From: Erythrobacter sp. SDW2
Lineage (GTDB): Bacteria > Pseudomonadota > Alphaproteobacteria > Sphingomonadales > Sphingomonadaceae
Length of the DNA stretch: 64,000 nucleotides
NCBI RefSeq assembly: GCF_021431965.1
Contig: NZ_CP090370.1
Span: 2,356,001-2,420,000, forward strand
Direction: 5' to 3'
The notes under the pieces were generated by a model. The model had not been told where the DNA came from, made no database searches, and was given only the letters and a program-made list of their open reading frames with translations. Below, one piece after another: positions 17,828 through 26,221 of this stretch. The stretch's first letter is position 1. The number at the start of each line of letters is the position of its first letter. The position numbers and the translations under genes are program-made.

Positions 17828-18276
17828 TGACCCAACGCTCCCAATCCCGCTCCGCCGCCCGCCTCGCTGCGGTGCAGGCGCTGTACCAGAAGGACATGGA
17901 AGGCACCGCCCTGGCGCGGCTGCTCGACGAGTTCCACCAGCACCGCCTCGGCCGCGAGATCGAGGAAGGCGAGCAATACGCCGAGGCCGAGGTCGCCTTC
18001 TTCGACGATGTCGTGCGCGGGGTCGATGCCCGGCGCGAGGAGATCGATGCGCTGATCACCGGCCGGCTGGCCGAAGGGTGGAGCATCCGGCGGCTCGACA
18101 AGACCATGGTCCAGGTCCTGCGCGCCGGCACCTACGAACTCCTCGCCCGCGCCGATGTGCCGGTGGGCAGCGTGATCAGCGAATATGTCGACGTAGCCAA
18201 AGCCTTCTTCGACGACCGCGAGGCGAAATTCGCCAACGGCGTGCTGGACGCGATCGCGAAGGACGTGCGTCAGTAA
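17827..18276 (+). CDS. nusB: Transcription antitermination factor NusB
   Basis: A 149-residue all-helical NusB that joins NusE/NusA in rRNA antitermination and loads on boxA RNA. Features are the Arg-rich N-terminus SQSRSAARLAAVQALYQ, EGWSIRRLDKTMVQVLRAGTYEL, and the C-terminal VGSVISEYVDVAKAFFDDRE with FANGVLDAIA. The ATG at 17827 overlaps the hisD stop by one base. In related genomes thiL often follows directly; here a 1.1-kb membrane-protein gene lies between them. Confidence 0.95.
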   Translation: MTQRSQSRSAARLAAVQALYQKDMEGTALARLLDEFHQHRLGREIEEGEQYAEAEVAFFDDVVRGVDARREEIDALITGRLAEGWSIRRLDKTMVQVLRAGTYELLARADVPVGSVISEYVDVAKAFFDDREAKFANGVLDAIAKDVRQ

Positions 18277-18285
18277 AAAATTAGT

Positions 18286-18319
18286 ATTGCCACTGTTGAT
18301 TCTAGATCAAAGTGACAAT
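18286..18319. other. Imperfect dyad downstream of nusB
   Basis: Nine-base arms ATTGCCACT (18286-18294) and AGTGACAAT (18311-18319) pair with one mismatch around a 16-base AT-rich loop. It lies in the 84-base AT-rich gap between nusB and the next gene. It could be an operator or a weak terminator; there is no T tract after it. Confidence 0.3.
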
Positions 18320-18360
18320 AGAATCGCCTAGTCGCCAAAATGGCGATTTTGGGGGGCAAT

Positions 18361-19449
18361 ATGTCTGATTCAGAAAATAGCGGCGCTGACAAGGGCGGCG
18401 TGTGGGAAGGAGAGGCAACGCCAACCGATGCAGAAGCATCGTCTGGCGGTCTGAAGCAACGATTCAGTTCTGCGTGGCAGAAGATGGAAGGTCCCGCTCA
18501 GAAAGTCGAGGCACGTTATCTCTCTGCGCTCCGATACTGCATGCTCGCCGGTGCGACCCTTCTCCTCGTTGGGGCGACTATCTATCTTGCCATCGGCCTC
18601 TTCAAACAGATAGGCTCTTCCGAGATCACTCCCGAACCGGTCACGATCGCCGTCTCGGACATTGCGCCTTCGCCTAGCGAGGAACAACCAGCAGCCGAAG
18701 CAGCAGCTGATGGTGAGTACAAGGGGCCAGACAAGGATCTGCGCGCGAGAACCTTGGCGGTTTACAGGGCAAGCTTCGCCAAGTTCGAGCGCAAGGGTGA
18801 AGCTGCGAAGGACGAAGCCGTAATCGATGCCGTTTGGCCCGAGGAACGGTATGCTGCGTTCGAGCAGTTGCCCGCGTCAGACATTGTCGACAGCCTTGGA
18901 ACGCCCTTCGAAGGCGCCGCAGACTTGCGAGAACACTCGATCACCCTGGCGGGCAAAAGCGTAGCGGAAGCCGGTATGTCCAAGGCCCTCCAGTCCTACC
19001 GGGATGCCAAAAAGGTCAGGGTTTGCCGCGATGTCACGCGGCAGCGCAAACGCGAAGTCAGCTACTGGAACTCCAATTCTACGTCCTGCTACATGTGGTA
19101 TACTTACCCGTATGGCTGCTCGGATACTCGCACCGTATCAGAACCTTACACCGATACGGTCTGCGAGATGCGTTTTCCCGACGACCTCGAGAGCCCGGCT
19201 GAGGCGATGGGAACAGCAGTCGAGAATTACCTCATGGTCGCCGCTCGCAAGATCGATACCGCGGGTTACGATGCAGAGGAAAAGCGGAGCGAGATATTGG
19301 CCAGCAAAGTCGAAGGGCGAGCGCAGATTTCCGATGCGGGCAAACTCTTCTTGGCCTTTCTGGGTGTAATGTTCCTTTACCTCCTGGTGGTCATGGAGAG
19401 GCACCATCGGGCGCTCAATCGTTTGATCAAGGAGCCTCCGAGCGACTAA
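18361..19449 (+). CDS. Hypothetical membrane protein with periplasmic Cys-rich segment
   Basis: A 362-residue protein with no family recognised. A soluble N-terminus of about 55 residues precedes a membrane helix at about 58-81 (CMLAGATLLLVGATIYLAI). Then comes a large predicted periplasmic domain (82-325) and a second membrane helix at about 327-346 (LFLAFLGVMFLYLLVVM) with a short basic tail. Residues about 220-270 hold four cysteines and many Tyr/Trp/Thr residues (for example SCYMWYTYPYGCSDTRT), suggesting disulfides. The ATG at 18361 follows a G-run; an in-frame ATG at 18340 is the alternative. It interrupts the usual nusB-thiL neighbourhood and has a lower GC content than them. Confidence 0.8.
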   Translation: MSDSENSGADKGGVWEGEATPTDAEASSGGLKQRFSSAWQKMEGPAQKVEARYLSALRYCMLAGATLLLVGATIYLAIGLFKQIGSSEITPEPVTIAVSDIAPSPSEEQPAAEAAADGEYKGPDKDLRARTLAVYRASFAKFERKGEAAKDEAVIDAVWPEERYAAFEQLPASDIVDSLGTPFEGAADLREHSITLAGKSVAEAGMSKALQSYRDAKKVRVCRDVTRQRKREVSYWNSNSTSCYMWYTYPYGCSDTRTVSEPYTDTVCEMRFPDDLESPAEAMGTAVENYLMVAARKIDTAGYDAEEKRSEILASKVEGRAQISDAGKLFLAFLGVMFLYLLVVMERHHRALNRLIKEPPSD

Positions 19450-19459
19450 AGGCGAAGGC

Positions 19460-20341
19460 ATGGTTTCTGCCTCGTCCGAGTTCGACCTCCTCGCCCGGCT
19501 GCGTGCGCTGGCCACCGATCCGGCGGCGCGGGGGCTTAATGATGATGCGGCGGTGCTCACCATCGGCGGGCAGGAGCTGGTCGTCACCCACGACATGATG
19601 GTCGAGGGGATGCACTGGCTGACGGGTGCGGACATGGCCGATGTCGCGTGGAAGCTGGTGGCGGTGAACCTGTCGGACCTTGCGGCCAAAGGCGCGCAGC
19701 CGATCGGCGTGATCCTGGGCCAGATGATGGGCGCGGACGACGACCGTTTCCTCGAGGGGCTGGCCGAGGCGCTCAAGGCCTTCGCCGTGCCCCTGCTCGG
19801 CGGCGACACGGTGGGAGCCACCACCGGCCCGCGCGCGCTCGGCCTGACCGCGTTGGGCAAGGCGAGCCATTCGCCGGTGCCCGGGCGCGACGGGGCGCAG
19901 CCGGGGGATTTGCTCTACATCACCGGCCCGGTCGGCGGGGCGATGATGGGGTTCGAGGCGCTGCAAACGGGTTCTGACGCAGACAGCCTCGCTTTCCGCC
20001 GCCCGCAGCCGCTGCTCGCCGCAGGCACCGCGCTCGCCCCGCATGTCACCGCGATGATGGATATCTCGGACGGGGTGCTGCTCGACGCCTGGCGCCTCGC
20101 CACCGCGAGCGGGGTGACCCTTTGCATCGCCAGCGAGGACATCCCCCTCGCCGCCCCCGAAGCCCGCCGCGCCGAAGCCCTGCGCTGGGGCGACGACTAC
20201 CAGTTGTTATTTACGGCCTCGCCCTCAGCCGAGCTACCGGTCAAGGCCACGCCCATCGGCACGGTCGAGGAAGGCGAGCCGCCGCTGTTGCTGGACGGGC
20301 TGGCGGTGTGGGATGCCGAGGGGTTGGGGTATCGGCATTGA
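19460..20341 (+). CDS. thiL: Thiamine-monophosphate kinase
   Basis: A 293-residue ThiL, which phosphorylates thiamine monophosphate to the active diphosphate. The N-terminus EFDLLARLRALA and the Mg-binding acidic motif GLNDDAAVL are standard. THDMMVEGMHW, VAVNLSDLAAKGAQPIGV, LLGGDTVGATTGP and MDISDGVLLDAWRLA are the family blocks, and LRWGDDYQLLF is near the C-terminus. It is slightly shorter than the E. coli protein (about 325). It starts 10 bases after the membrane-protein gene, so the two may be co-transcribed. Confidence 0.95.
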   Translation: MVSASSEFDLLARLRALATDPAARGLNDDAAVLTIGGQELVVTHDMMVEGMHWLTGADMADVAWKLVAVNLSDLAAKGAQPIGVILGQMMGADDDRFLEGLAEALKAFAVPLLGGDTVGATTGPRALGLTALGKASHSPVPGRDGAQPGDLLYITGPVGGAMMGFEALQTGSDADSLAFRRPQPLLAAGTALAPHVTAMMDISDGVLLDAWRLATASGVTLCIASEDIPLAAPEARRAEALRWGDDYQLLFTASPSAELPVKATPIGTVEEGEPPLLLDGLAVWDAEGLGYRH

Positions 20342-20376
20342 GGGGGTGGGAGGTCACCAACTAGTAGTGCGCCTCG

Positions 20377-21693
20377 CTAGGTCGAAACTGATGAACTGAG
20401 TTTGGGATATGCAAATGGGCTACGTTCCATTTCGCCAAGTGCAGTCAAACCTAGAGGTAAGTGCTCGTTTCCTTCGGGCAGTCGATTCCGCGTGTCGGAG
20501 TAGGCACCAAGATACGCACCGATAGCCGAACGAACTTTTTCATCGACTGCTCGGAATAGCTGTCGGTCATTGCAAAACCAGTAGTGTTTACCCCAACCAT
20601 CTATCATTCCGTCGATGCGCTTTAGCGTAGCGATAAGAGCCAATTTCGGATCGAGCTTATGACCATGACGAAGACCCGTGATTGCGGTCTTGCTTGCATT
20701 GAGTTGGGTGTCGATTGACGCGAGAAATTTGATGCGTGCCCTCTTCGCGGGGCGAACAAAACCTGGCGATATCTCGATTCCTAGAAACTCAAAGCTCTTA
20801 CTGACTTCATGCGCCTCTCGCGACGATTTCTCAGGAGCGAGTTCCATGTCGAACTCCTCCAGCAGCCCCTTGGCCTTCTTGAGACGAGCATTAGCCGCTT
20901 TCTTTGTTGGGGCCAGAATGATGAAATCATCGATGTATCTTATGCAGCGGCAATCACCCTCGTTCATTGCCTTATCAAATGCCGCAAGGAGGATGTTGCC
21001 GAGCAAGGGGGACAACGAATTGCCTTGCGCAACTCCAATGTCTTCGATTGGAAACTGATCCCTGAATTTTTGCAACTCACTCAAATTTGCCAGTTCAACG
21101 CTTATGGCATCCTCCAGCAGCGCCATCAAATCATCATCTTTAATGGCATCTCGAATAATCCCTGCCACCGTTGATTTGGGAATTTTGGTAAAGAATCCAG
21201 TGATATCTGCAGCTGCGATCCACCTTGCTCCTCGCCCGATCTCATCCAGCACTGCTTTGATTGCAGCGGGTACTGCCGAGAGGTCGTCGCCCGTAGTTTC
21301 ATCACGGTTGCGAACTCTACGGAGTCCGCCAAAACTAAAGGGCGTGTTGGCGAATGGCTTGAGTGCCGGAATTTCGACCAATACATTGAGAATTGCCCTT
21401 TGCACAATTCGGGCCTCAAGTGATGCAATCACAATCGGGCGGATTTTTCCCGTTGGCTTGCCCTTTCCATCACGCTTTAGGATCGGCGCGCCTCTTGCCT
21501 TCCCGAAATCAAAGGTCCCACGCGAAAGGCGGCTCTGTATTGATCGCAGATTACCCGCCGGATCTTCAGAGAAGCGCTCGATTGCTTGCCGAACATCCTC
21601 AGAGTTCGAAGACTTGCCGTTACGGTAGATAACGCGCCAAGCGTCTTCAAGGTTTGACGACTTGTGAACGGCTTTACGGAGCTTTGAAAACAC
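20377..21693 (-). CDS. Stand-alone reverse transcriptase (unassigned group)
   Basis: A 438-residue RNA-directed DNA polymerase with intact RT motifs. There is a finger region GKIRPIVIASLEARIVQRAI, the first catalytic Asp in IAAADITGFFTKIP, AQGNSLSPLLGNILL (motif 4) and RYIDDFIILAP (motif 5, YxDD). FEFLGIEISPG and a following thumb-like region reach about residue 350. There is no HNH endonuclease or recognisable maturase RNA-binding domain after the thumb, and no retron NAxxH motif was seen. GC is near 45% in the part counted, versus clearly higher GC in flanking genes. The motif QGNSLSP differs from that of diversity-generating elements. It may be a defence-associated (DRT/UG) or group-II-like RT; assignment needs a phylogeny. 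Confidence 0.85.
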   Translation of the reverse strand: MFSKLRKAVHKSSNLEDAWRVIYRNGKSSNSEDVRQAIERFSEDPAGNLRSIQSRLSRGTFDFGKARGAPILKRDGKGKPTGKIRPIVIASLEARIVQRAILNVLVEIPALKPFANTPFSFGGLRRVRNRDETTGDDLSAVPAAIKAVLDEIGRGARWIAAADITGFFTKIPKSTVAGIIRDAIKDDDLMALLEDAISVELANLSELQKFRDQFPIEDIGVAQGNSLSPLLGNILLAAFDKAMNEGDCRCIRYIDDFIILAPTKKAANARLKKAKGLLEEFDMELAPEKSSREAHEVSKSFEFLGIEISPGFVRPAKRARIKFLASIDTQLNASKTAITGLRHGHKLDPKLALIATLKRIDGMIDGWGKHYWFCNDRQLFRAVDEKVRSAIGAYLGAYSDTRNRLPEGNEHLPLGLTALGEMERSPFAYPKLSSSVST

Positions 21694-21940
21694 GTCTTAG
21701 GGGTCCTGTCGGTAAGCCAGACCCATCTGACGGAGCGCTAAACCTCGCAGCGGTTCCAAATGGCCCGTGCCGCGCATACTTGGCGTCAACCTGAGTCGTC
21801 GCCTCGCCGTGGCAATGAGTCATGGTCACAACGGACGCGCCGCCTGTCCCGATCACCGCCAAAGTCAGTCCGACAAGAAGGCGGCGAAGATTCCGCGCCC
21901 TCTTGGCGATCCGTGCCGACAAGTTGGCACGTTTTTGCAT
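21674..21940 (-). CDS. Small putative membrane/exported protein overlapping RT start
   Basis: An 88-codon frame, ATG at 21940, whose stop overlaps the RT start by 20 bases. A basic N-terminus (MQKRANLSARIAKRARNLRR) is followed by a hydrophobic stretch LLVGLTLAVIGTGGASVV and then HCHGEATTQVDAKYARHGPF. The central about 45 residues are encoded by repeat copy A (21735-21868). After the repeat, the C-terminus differs from the upstream paralogue. No good ribosome site is spaced correctly. It may be a real RT-coupled small protein or an accident of duplicated sequence. Confidence 0.4.
   Translation of the reverse strand: MQKRANLSARIAKRARNLRRLLVGLTLAVIGTGGASVVTMTHCHGEATTQVDAKYARHGPFGTAARFSAPSDGSGLPTGPLRRVFKAP
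21735..21868. repeat. 134-bp direct repeat, copy A (RT-proximal)
   Basis: This segment matches 22113-22246 over 134 bases with a single difference (G at 21798 versus T at 22176), offset 378. It begins at GCGCTAAACCTCGCAG and ends at CACCGCCAAAGTCAG. It lies 42 bases upstream of the RT start codon, in the RT promoter/leader region. The near-identity implies recent duplication or active conversion. Confidence 0.95.
21912..21936 (+). terminator. Intrinsic terminator on the strand opposite the RT
   Basis: CGTGCC (21912-21917) pairs with GGCACG (21926-21931), followed immediately by TTTTT (21932-21936). The stem can extend inward by two or three pairs around an AA loop. It would terminate a rightward transcript coming across repeat copy A, yet no rightward protein gene is there. 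Confidence 0.6.
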
Positions 21941-21955
21941 GTCCTTCGCATGTTC

Positions 21956-22282
21956 TCACCTTTCACCTGATGCTACCCTTTTTGGGGGCGCTGGCAAGCG
22001 ATGAGATCGCGCAACCGGCTTCCGCCCGCCCTCCAAATTAATGCTACTAACTGCCCGACAGATACCCGATGTGGTAAAGGTTACAGTTAGCTCAAATTCG
22101 TCAGACGGATCGGCGCTAAACCTCGCAGCGGTTCCAAATGGCCCGTGCCGCGCATACTTGGCGTCAACCTGAGTCTTCGCCTCGCCGTGGCAATGAGTCA
22201 TGGTCACAACGGACGCGCCGCCTGTCCCGATCACCGCCAAAGTCAGCACCAAGAATATGATGGCCCGATTGCAAGAGTTCAA
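21956..22282 (-). CDS. Small putative membrane protein containing repeat copy B
   Basis: A 108-codon frame that only opens with TTG (22282) and has no clear ribosome site. The N-terminus AIIFLVLTLAVIGTGGASVV is hydrophobic like a signal or anchor. It is followed by MTHCHGEAKTQVDAKYARHG, shared with the downstream 88-codon frame, then a unique region including FELTVTFTTSGIC that could be a small beta domain. It lies upstream of the RT on the same strand. Either the intact ancestor of the duplicated small gene or a fragment; protein family not recognised. Confidence 0.35.
   Translation of the reverse strand: MNSCNRAIIFLVLTLAVIGTGGASVVTMTHCHGEAKTQVDAKYARHGPFGTAARFSADPSDEFELTVTFTTSGICRAVSSINLEGGRKPVARSHRLPAPPKRVASGER
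22113..22246. repeat. 134-bp direct repeat, copy B (RT-distal)
   Basis: Second copy of the 134-base unit at 21735-21868, with one substitution (T at 22176). Flanking bases on both sides diverge at once, which gives sharp borders. On the RT strand the difference changes ACG (Thr) in copy A to AAG (Lys) in copy B. Confidence 0.95.
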
Positions 22283-22589
22283 GACTGCGCTGTGTATAAT
22301 GCGTTGGCGCGCGAATGCAGTTCCAATGCGGCTGCAAACAATCCATTTTCCTACACGCTAACGCCCCGCTAGTCTCGCCTCGGCCCCTCATCATGCGCAG
22401 GGCAGGCTTCCATTGTCAGACTCCGGGCAGGCTCTTTCCAATCGTCGATCAGCGTCCGCCGCACACAGGCAATCGAGAACTTCACTCTGCCATCCGCAAA
22501 TGGGCGAATTTAGTGAACTTCCCCGCCACCGCGCGCTGTTGGATTTTGGTGTCACCTTAGTGTCACCTTCCAGCCCGCTCCGCGCCTCT
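22283..22589. other. Gap between RT island and desaturase operon
   Basis: About 307 bases with no convincing gene on either strand. A TATAAT hexamer occurs at 22295-22300 reading rightward, but the nearest TTGCAA is 20 bases away, so a promoter is not established. This stretch probably includes the upstream region of the small RT-linked frames. No tRNA or inverted-repeat border was seen. Confidence 0.5.
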
Positions 22590-23570
22590 CTAAAGCGCCG
22601 AACAGTCCACTCCGCGCTTCTCCAGGATCGGCTTGAGCGCAAAATAGGCCTGCCGCGTTCGGTGGTTGGGAATGCCCGGATAGAGGTGGTGGATCAGGTG
22701 GGTTTCCATGCACATCGACCAGAAATGGCCGACCTTGCTTTTGAAGATATAGGCCTGGTCATAGCGGCCCGTATGCCCTTCGCGCGGGTGGTGCGGGGCC
22801 CAGCTGAGGAAGAAGCGGATCCAGCTGAGGCCCAGCTGGCGCGGCAGCCACCAGCACACGGCCGCGGCGATGGCATAGCCGTTCCATGCCATGGTGAAGA
22901 GCGTGGCGAGATAGACCAGCTGCACCATCAGCGTCTGTTTCAGCGCGGTGCGCGATTCCTCGGTATCGAGCTGCTCGCACACGGTCTTGTAACGGTTGAT
23001 CGTCCCGTCGACGCGCGGCTGGCGGTTCCACCAGGTCTTGTACCAGGCGGCCAGCATATTGGGCGCCTCGTCGGTGTAGTCCGGATCCTTCTCCGGATGG
23101 TTGCAGTGCTTGTGATGCTCCAGATGCGTCACCCGGCCCATGCTGAAGGGCACCGCGATGGGGAGCAGCGACACCTCGCCGACCCACTGGTTCATCCAGC
23201 GGTGCTTGCTGCCGCGCGGGGCGATATTGTCATGCATCGCCTCGTGGCAGGTGACATAGCCCGCCACCGTCAGGAAGGTCGAGACCGCCAGCGTCACCAG
23301 CGGGTGGACCACGCCGAACATGGTCAGCGGGAACAGCGCCAGCCACAGCGCGAAGCCGCCGAAGGCCGCCGCGACATAGCCCCACATCGGCCCGCCATGG
23401 AACCGCGCGGCAATCTCGCGCTCTTCCTTCAGCAGTTCGACCCGGGCGTATCTGTCGAGCCCGTCGCCCGGGCCCAGCGGGAGGGCACGGGCGTCTGTTT
23501 CGACCGCCTCATCCGCCGGGCCGAGGTCGAAACCGTACTGCCGTTCGTCGAGGTCGGGGCGGTCGGTCAT
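22590..23570 (-). CDS. Fatty acid desaturase family membrane enzyme
   Basis: A 326-residue integral membrane di-iron enzyme. The three histidine boxes of the desaturase/hydroxylase superfamily are present: HEAMHDN near residue 115, HLEHHKHCNH near 152 and HLIHHLYPGIP near 295. Hydrophobic spans lie around residues 65-110 and 200-245. Possible reactions are acyl desaturation or carotenoid ring hydroxylation (CrtR-like); the sequence alone does not decide. The ATG at 23570 overlaps the stop of the upstream small membrane protein gene (ATGA), so the two are coupled. Confidence 0.87.
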   Translation of the reverse strand: MTDRPDLDERQYGFDLGPADEAVETDARALPLGPGDGLDRYARVELLKEEREIAARFHGGPMWGYVAAAFGGFALWLALFPLTMFGVVHPLVTLAVSTFLTVAGYVTCHEAMHDNIAPRGSKHRWMNQWVGEVSLLPIAVPFSMGRVTHLEHHKHCNHPEKDPDYTDEAPNMLAAWYKTWWNRQPRVDGTINRYKTVCEQLDTEESRTALKQTLMVQLVYLATLFTMAWNGYAIAAAVCWWLPRQLGLSWIRFFLSWAPHHPREGHTGRYDQAYIFKSKVGHFWSMCMETHLIHHLYPGIPNHRTRQAYFALKPILEKRGVDCSAL

Positions 23571-23761
23571 ATCCAGCGCCCCCGGATGGTTGCGTAGAGC
23601 CCCCAAACCCCGCCGACGATCAGCCCGAGCGTCAGCGTGGTCAGCCCCCATGGCGCTTCCCAGCCCCACAGCCGCATCGTCTGGTCAATCAAGGGTGCAA
23701 TAAAGCCGATGCCGAACAACAGCGGCATGATGAGAAACAGCTTCTTTATGGCGATCTGCAT
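23567..23761 (-). CDS. Small two-helix membrane protein upstream of desaturase
   Basis: A 64-residue protein with two predicted membrane helices ([18 protein letters not shown] and [20 protein letters not shown]) separated by a short loop [12 protein letters not shown], and a basic tail RGRWI. No family name is certain. Its stop overlaps the desaturase ATG by 4 bases, so co-translation is expected and a role as partner or anchor of the desaturase is plausible but unproven. Confidence 0.75.
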   Translation of the reverse strand: MQIAIKKLFLIMPLLFGIGFIAPLIDQTMRLWGWEAPWGLTTLTLGLIVGGVWGLYATIRGRWI

Positions 23762-23996
23762 GGCCGTTTACTTATCGCTAACCATGGAATCCGGCAAGAG
23801 TCCGCGGTTTGGCCCTCTGCCCCGCCCCATTTCGGCACGCGCTGGACTCCGCTGGGGAGAGGGAGGTCGACAGCGGCGGAAAGGCTTGCCTTACGCGCCC
23901 CTGCCCTCTAGCGGTTCGCCCCACATGGGTCCCGTCTCGGCGGGGCCCACGGGTCTGAAACGCAAGAAACAAACAATCGTGGGGGAATTTCAGGTC

Positions 23997-26093
23997 ATGG
24001 ACCTCGTACTCATAGCTATTGTCCTGGGGCTGCTGGCCGTCGTTTACGGCGTCTTCACCAGCCGCCAGGTTCTCGGCGCCGATGCCGGGAACGCCAAGAT
24101 GCAGGAAATCGCCGGCGCCATCCAGGAAGGCGCGCAGGCCTATCTCAACCGCCAGTACACCACCATCGGCATCGTCGGCGTGATCGTCGCCGTGCTGGTC
24201 GGGGTGTTCCTCGGCACCGTGCCGGCAATCGGCTTCGTGGTCGGGGCCGTGCTCTCGGGGGTCGCGGGCTACATCGGGATGAACATCTCGGTCCGCTCCA
24301 ACGTCCGCACCGCGCAGGCGGCCAGCAAGGGCTTGCAAGAGGGTCTGACGCTGGCCTTCCGCGCCGGGGCCATCACCGGGCTGCTCGTGGCTGGCCTCGC
24401 CCTGCTGGCGATTGCAGTGTTCTACTGGTACCTGACCGGCCCGGGCGGTTACACCGTTGGCGGTGAAGACCGCACGGTGATCGACGGCCTCGTCGGCCTC
24501 GCCTTCGGCGCATCGCTGATCTCGATCTTCGCCCGTCTCGGCGGCGGCATCTTCACCAAGGCCGCCGACGTCGGCGCCGACCTCGTCGGCAAGGTCGAAG
24601 CCGGGATCCCGGAAGACGATCCCCGCAACCCGGCCGTGATCGCGGACAATGTGGGCGACAACGTTGGCGACTGCGCCGGCATGGCGGCCGACCTGTTCGA
24701 AACCTATGTCGTGACCGTCGGCGCCACCATGGTGCTGACCGCGCTGCTGATGAAGGGCCTCGGCGATCTGCTGCCCAACATGATGGCGCTGCCGCTGCTG
24801 ATCGGCGGGGTCTGCATCGTGACCTCGATCATCGGGACCTACTTCGTCCGCCTCGGTGGCGGCACGAATGTCATGGGCGCGATGTACAAGGGCTTCCTCG
24901 TCAGCGCCGTGCTGGCCGTTCCCGCCATCTGGTTCGCTACCAGCTATGCGCTGGGCGGCATGGAAGCGACCTTGCCGGGCACCGAGTTCAACGGCCGCGA
25001 GCTGTTCTACTGCTCGCTGCTGGGCCTGGTCATCACCGGCCTGATCATCTGGATCACCGAGTACTACACCGGCACGGCCTACCGTCCGGTCCGCTCGATC
25101 GCCAAGGCTTCGGAAACGGGCCACGGCACCAATGTGATCCAGGGCCTCGCCATCAGCCTTGAATCGACCGCGTTGCCGACCATCGTCATCGTCGGCGGCA
25201 TCATCATCGCTTTCCAGATCGCCGGGCTGATCGGGATCGCCTATGCGGCGACCGCGATGCTGGCGCTGGCCGGCATGGTTGTGGCGCTCGACGCTTACGG
25301 CCCGGTGACCGACAACGCCGGTGGCATCGCCGAAATGGCTGGTCTCGACGACAGCGTGCGCGAGAAGACCGACCTGCTCGACGCTGTCGGCAACACAACC
25401 AAGGCCGTGACCAAGGGTTACGCGATCGGTTCGGCCGGTCTCGCCGCGCTGGTGCTGTTCGCTGCCTACACCACCGACCTCAGGGAGTTCTTCCCCGATC
25501 TGACGGTGAACTTCAGTCTCGAAAATCCCTATGTCATCGTCGGCCTGCTGCTGGGCGCGCTGCTCCCGTACCTGTTCGGTGCGATGGGCATGACCGCGGT
25601 CGGCCGCGCTGCCGGTGACGTGGTGATCGACGTGCGCGACCAGTTCGCCAACGATCCGGGCATCATGGCCGGCACCAGCCGTCCGAACTATGCCCGCACG
25701 GTGGACCTCGTCACCAAGGCTGCGATCAAGGAAATGATCATCCCGTCGCTGCTGCCGGTACTCGCGCCGGTGGTGGTGTACTTCGTTATCACCGCGATCG
25801 CGGGCCAGGAAAACGGCTTTGCCGCGCTCGGTGCGCTGCTCCTCGGCGTGATCGTCGGCGGGCTGTTCGTGGCGCTTTCCATGACCGCCGGCGGCGGCGC
25901 ATGGGACAATGCCAAGAAGTACATCGAAGACGGCAACCACGGCGGCAAGGGCTCGGAAGCCCACAAGGCTGCCGTGACCGGCGACACCGTGGGTGACCCG
26001 TACAAGGACACCGCCGGCCCGGCCGTGAACCCGATGATCAAGATCACCAACATCGTCGCGCTGCTGTTGCTCGCGGCATTGGCGACCCACTGA
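23997..26093 (+). CDS. hppA: Membrane-bound H+-translocating pyrophosphatase
   Basis: A 698-residue polytopic (about 16-helix) proton-pumping pyrophosphatase that couples pyrophosphate hydrolysis to H+ export. The substrate motif [11 protein letters not shown] lies near residue 193, followed by [17 protein letters not shown] near 217 and a C-terminal acidic motif [20 protein letters not shown] near residue 464 has Lys where K+-dependent enzymes have Ala, which predicts K+-independent proton pumping. The ATG at 23997 is preceded by a G-run about 10 bases upstream. A strong intrinsic terminator follows at 26118-26151. Confidence 0.96.
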   Translation: MDLVLIAIVLGLLAVVYGVFTSRQVLGADAGNAKMQEIAGAIQEGAQAYLNRQYTTIGIVGVIVAVLVGVFLGTVPAIGFVVGAVLSGVAGYIGMNISVRSNVRTAQAASKGLQEGLTLAFRAGAITGLLVAGLALLAIAVFYWYLTGPGGYTVGGEDRTVIDGLVGLAFGASLISIFARLGGGIFTKAADVGADLVGKVEAGIPEDDPRNPAVIADNVGDNVGDCAGMAADLFETYVVTVGATMVLTALLMKGLGDLLPNMMALPLLIGGVCIVTSIIGTYFVRLGGGTNVMGAMYKGFLVSAVLAVPAIWFATSYALGGMEATLPGTEFNGRELFYCSLLGLVITGLIIWITEYYTGTAYRPVRSIAKASETGHGTNVIQGLAISLESTALPTIVIVGGIIIAFQIAGLIGIAYAATAMLALAGMVVALDAYGPVTDNAGGIAEMAGLDDSVREKTDLLDAVGNTTKAVTKGYAIGSAGLAALVLFAAYTTDLREFFPDLTVNFSLENPYVIVGLLLGALLPYLFGAMGMTAVGRAAGDVVIDVRDQFANDPGIMAGTSRPNYARTVDLVTKAAIKEMIIPSLLPVLAPVVVYFVITAIAGQENGFAALGALLLGVIVGGLFVALSMTAGGGAWDNAKKYIEDGNHGGKGSEAHKAAVTGDTVGDPYKDTAGPAVNPMIKITNIVALLLLAALATH

Positions 26094-26117
26094 TCGTCTG
26101 ATACCAGACACCTGGAA

Positions 26118-26151
26118 GGGGCGCGGGAACTTCGGTTCTCGCGCCCTTTTT
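26118..26151 (+). terminator. Intrinsic terminator after hppA
   Basis: GGGCGCGGGAAC (26118-26129 approx.) pairs with GTTCTCGCGCCC (26135-26146) across a TTCG tetraloop, followed by TTTTT. One mismatch or wobble in a 12-base stem. It begins 24 bases after the hppA stop. Confidence 0.9.
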
Positions 26152-26221
26152 GCTGCGTTAACCGCTCCTAAGCGCTTGGCCGCTAGGATCTCTGCCGTCG
26201 GGACGGACCGAGGGTTAACGA

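Noticed and set aside
20377-21940. Retron (msr-msd plus RT)
   Set aside because: No NAxxH motif was found in the RT and no long a1/a2 inverted repeats flank a plausible msr-msd; only a 6-base flank pair is visible.
21674-22282. Template-repeat/variable-repeat pair of a diversity-generating retroelement
   Set aside because: The geometry is suggestive, but only one base differs in 134. That difference is in the wrong direction for adenine mutagenesis (C in the RT-proximal copy, A in the distal one), and the RT motif is QGNSLSP, not the type typical of those RTs. The repeat is also near the start, not the end, of the small frame.
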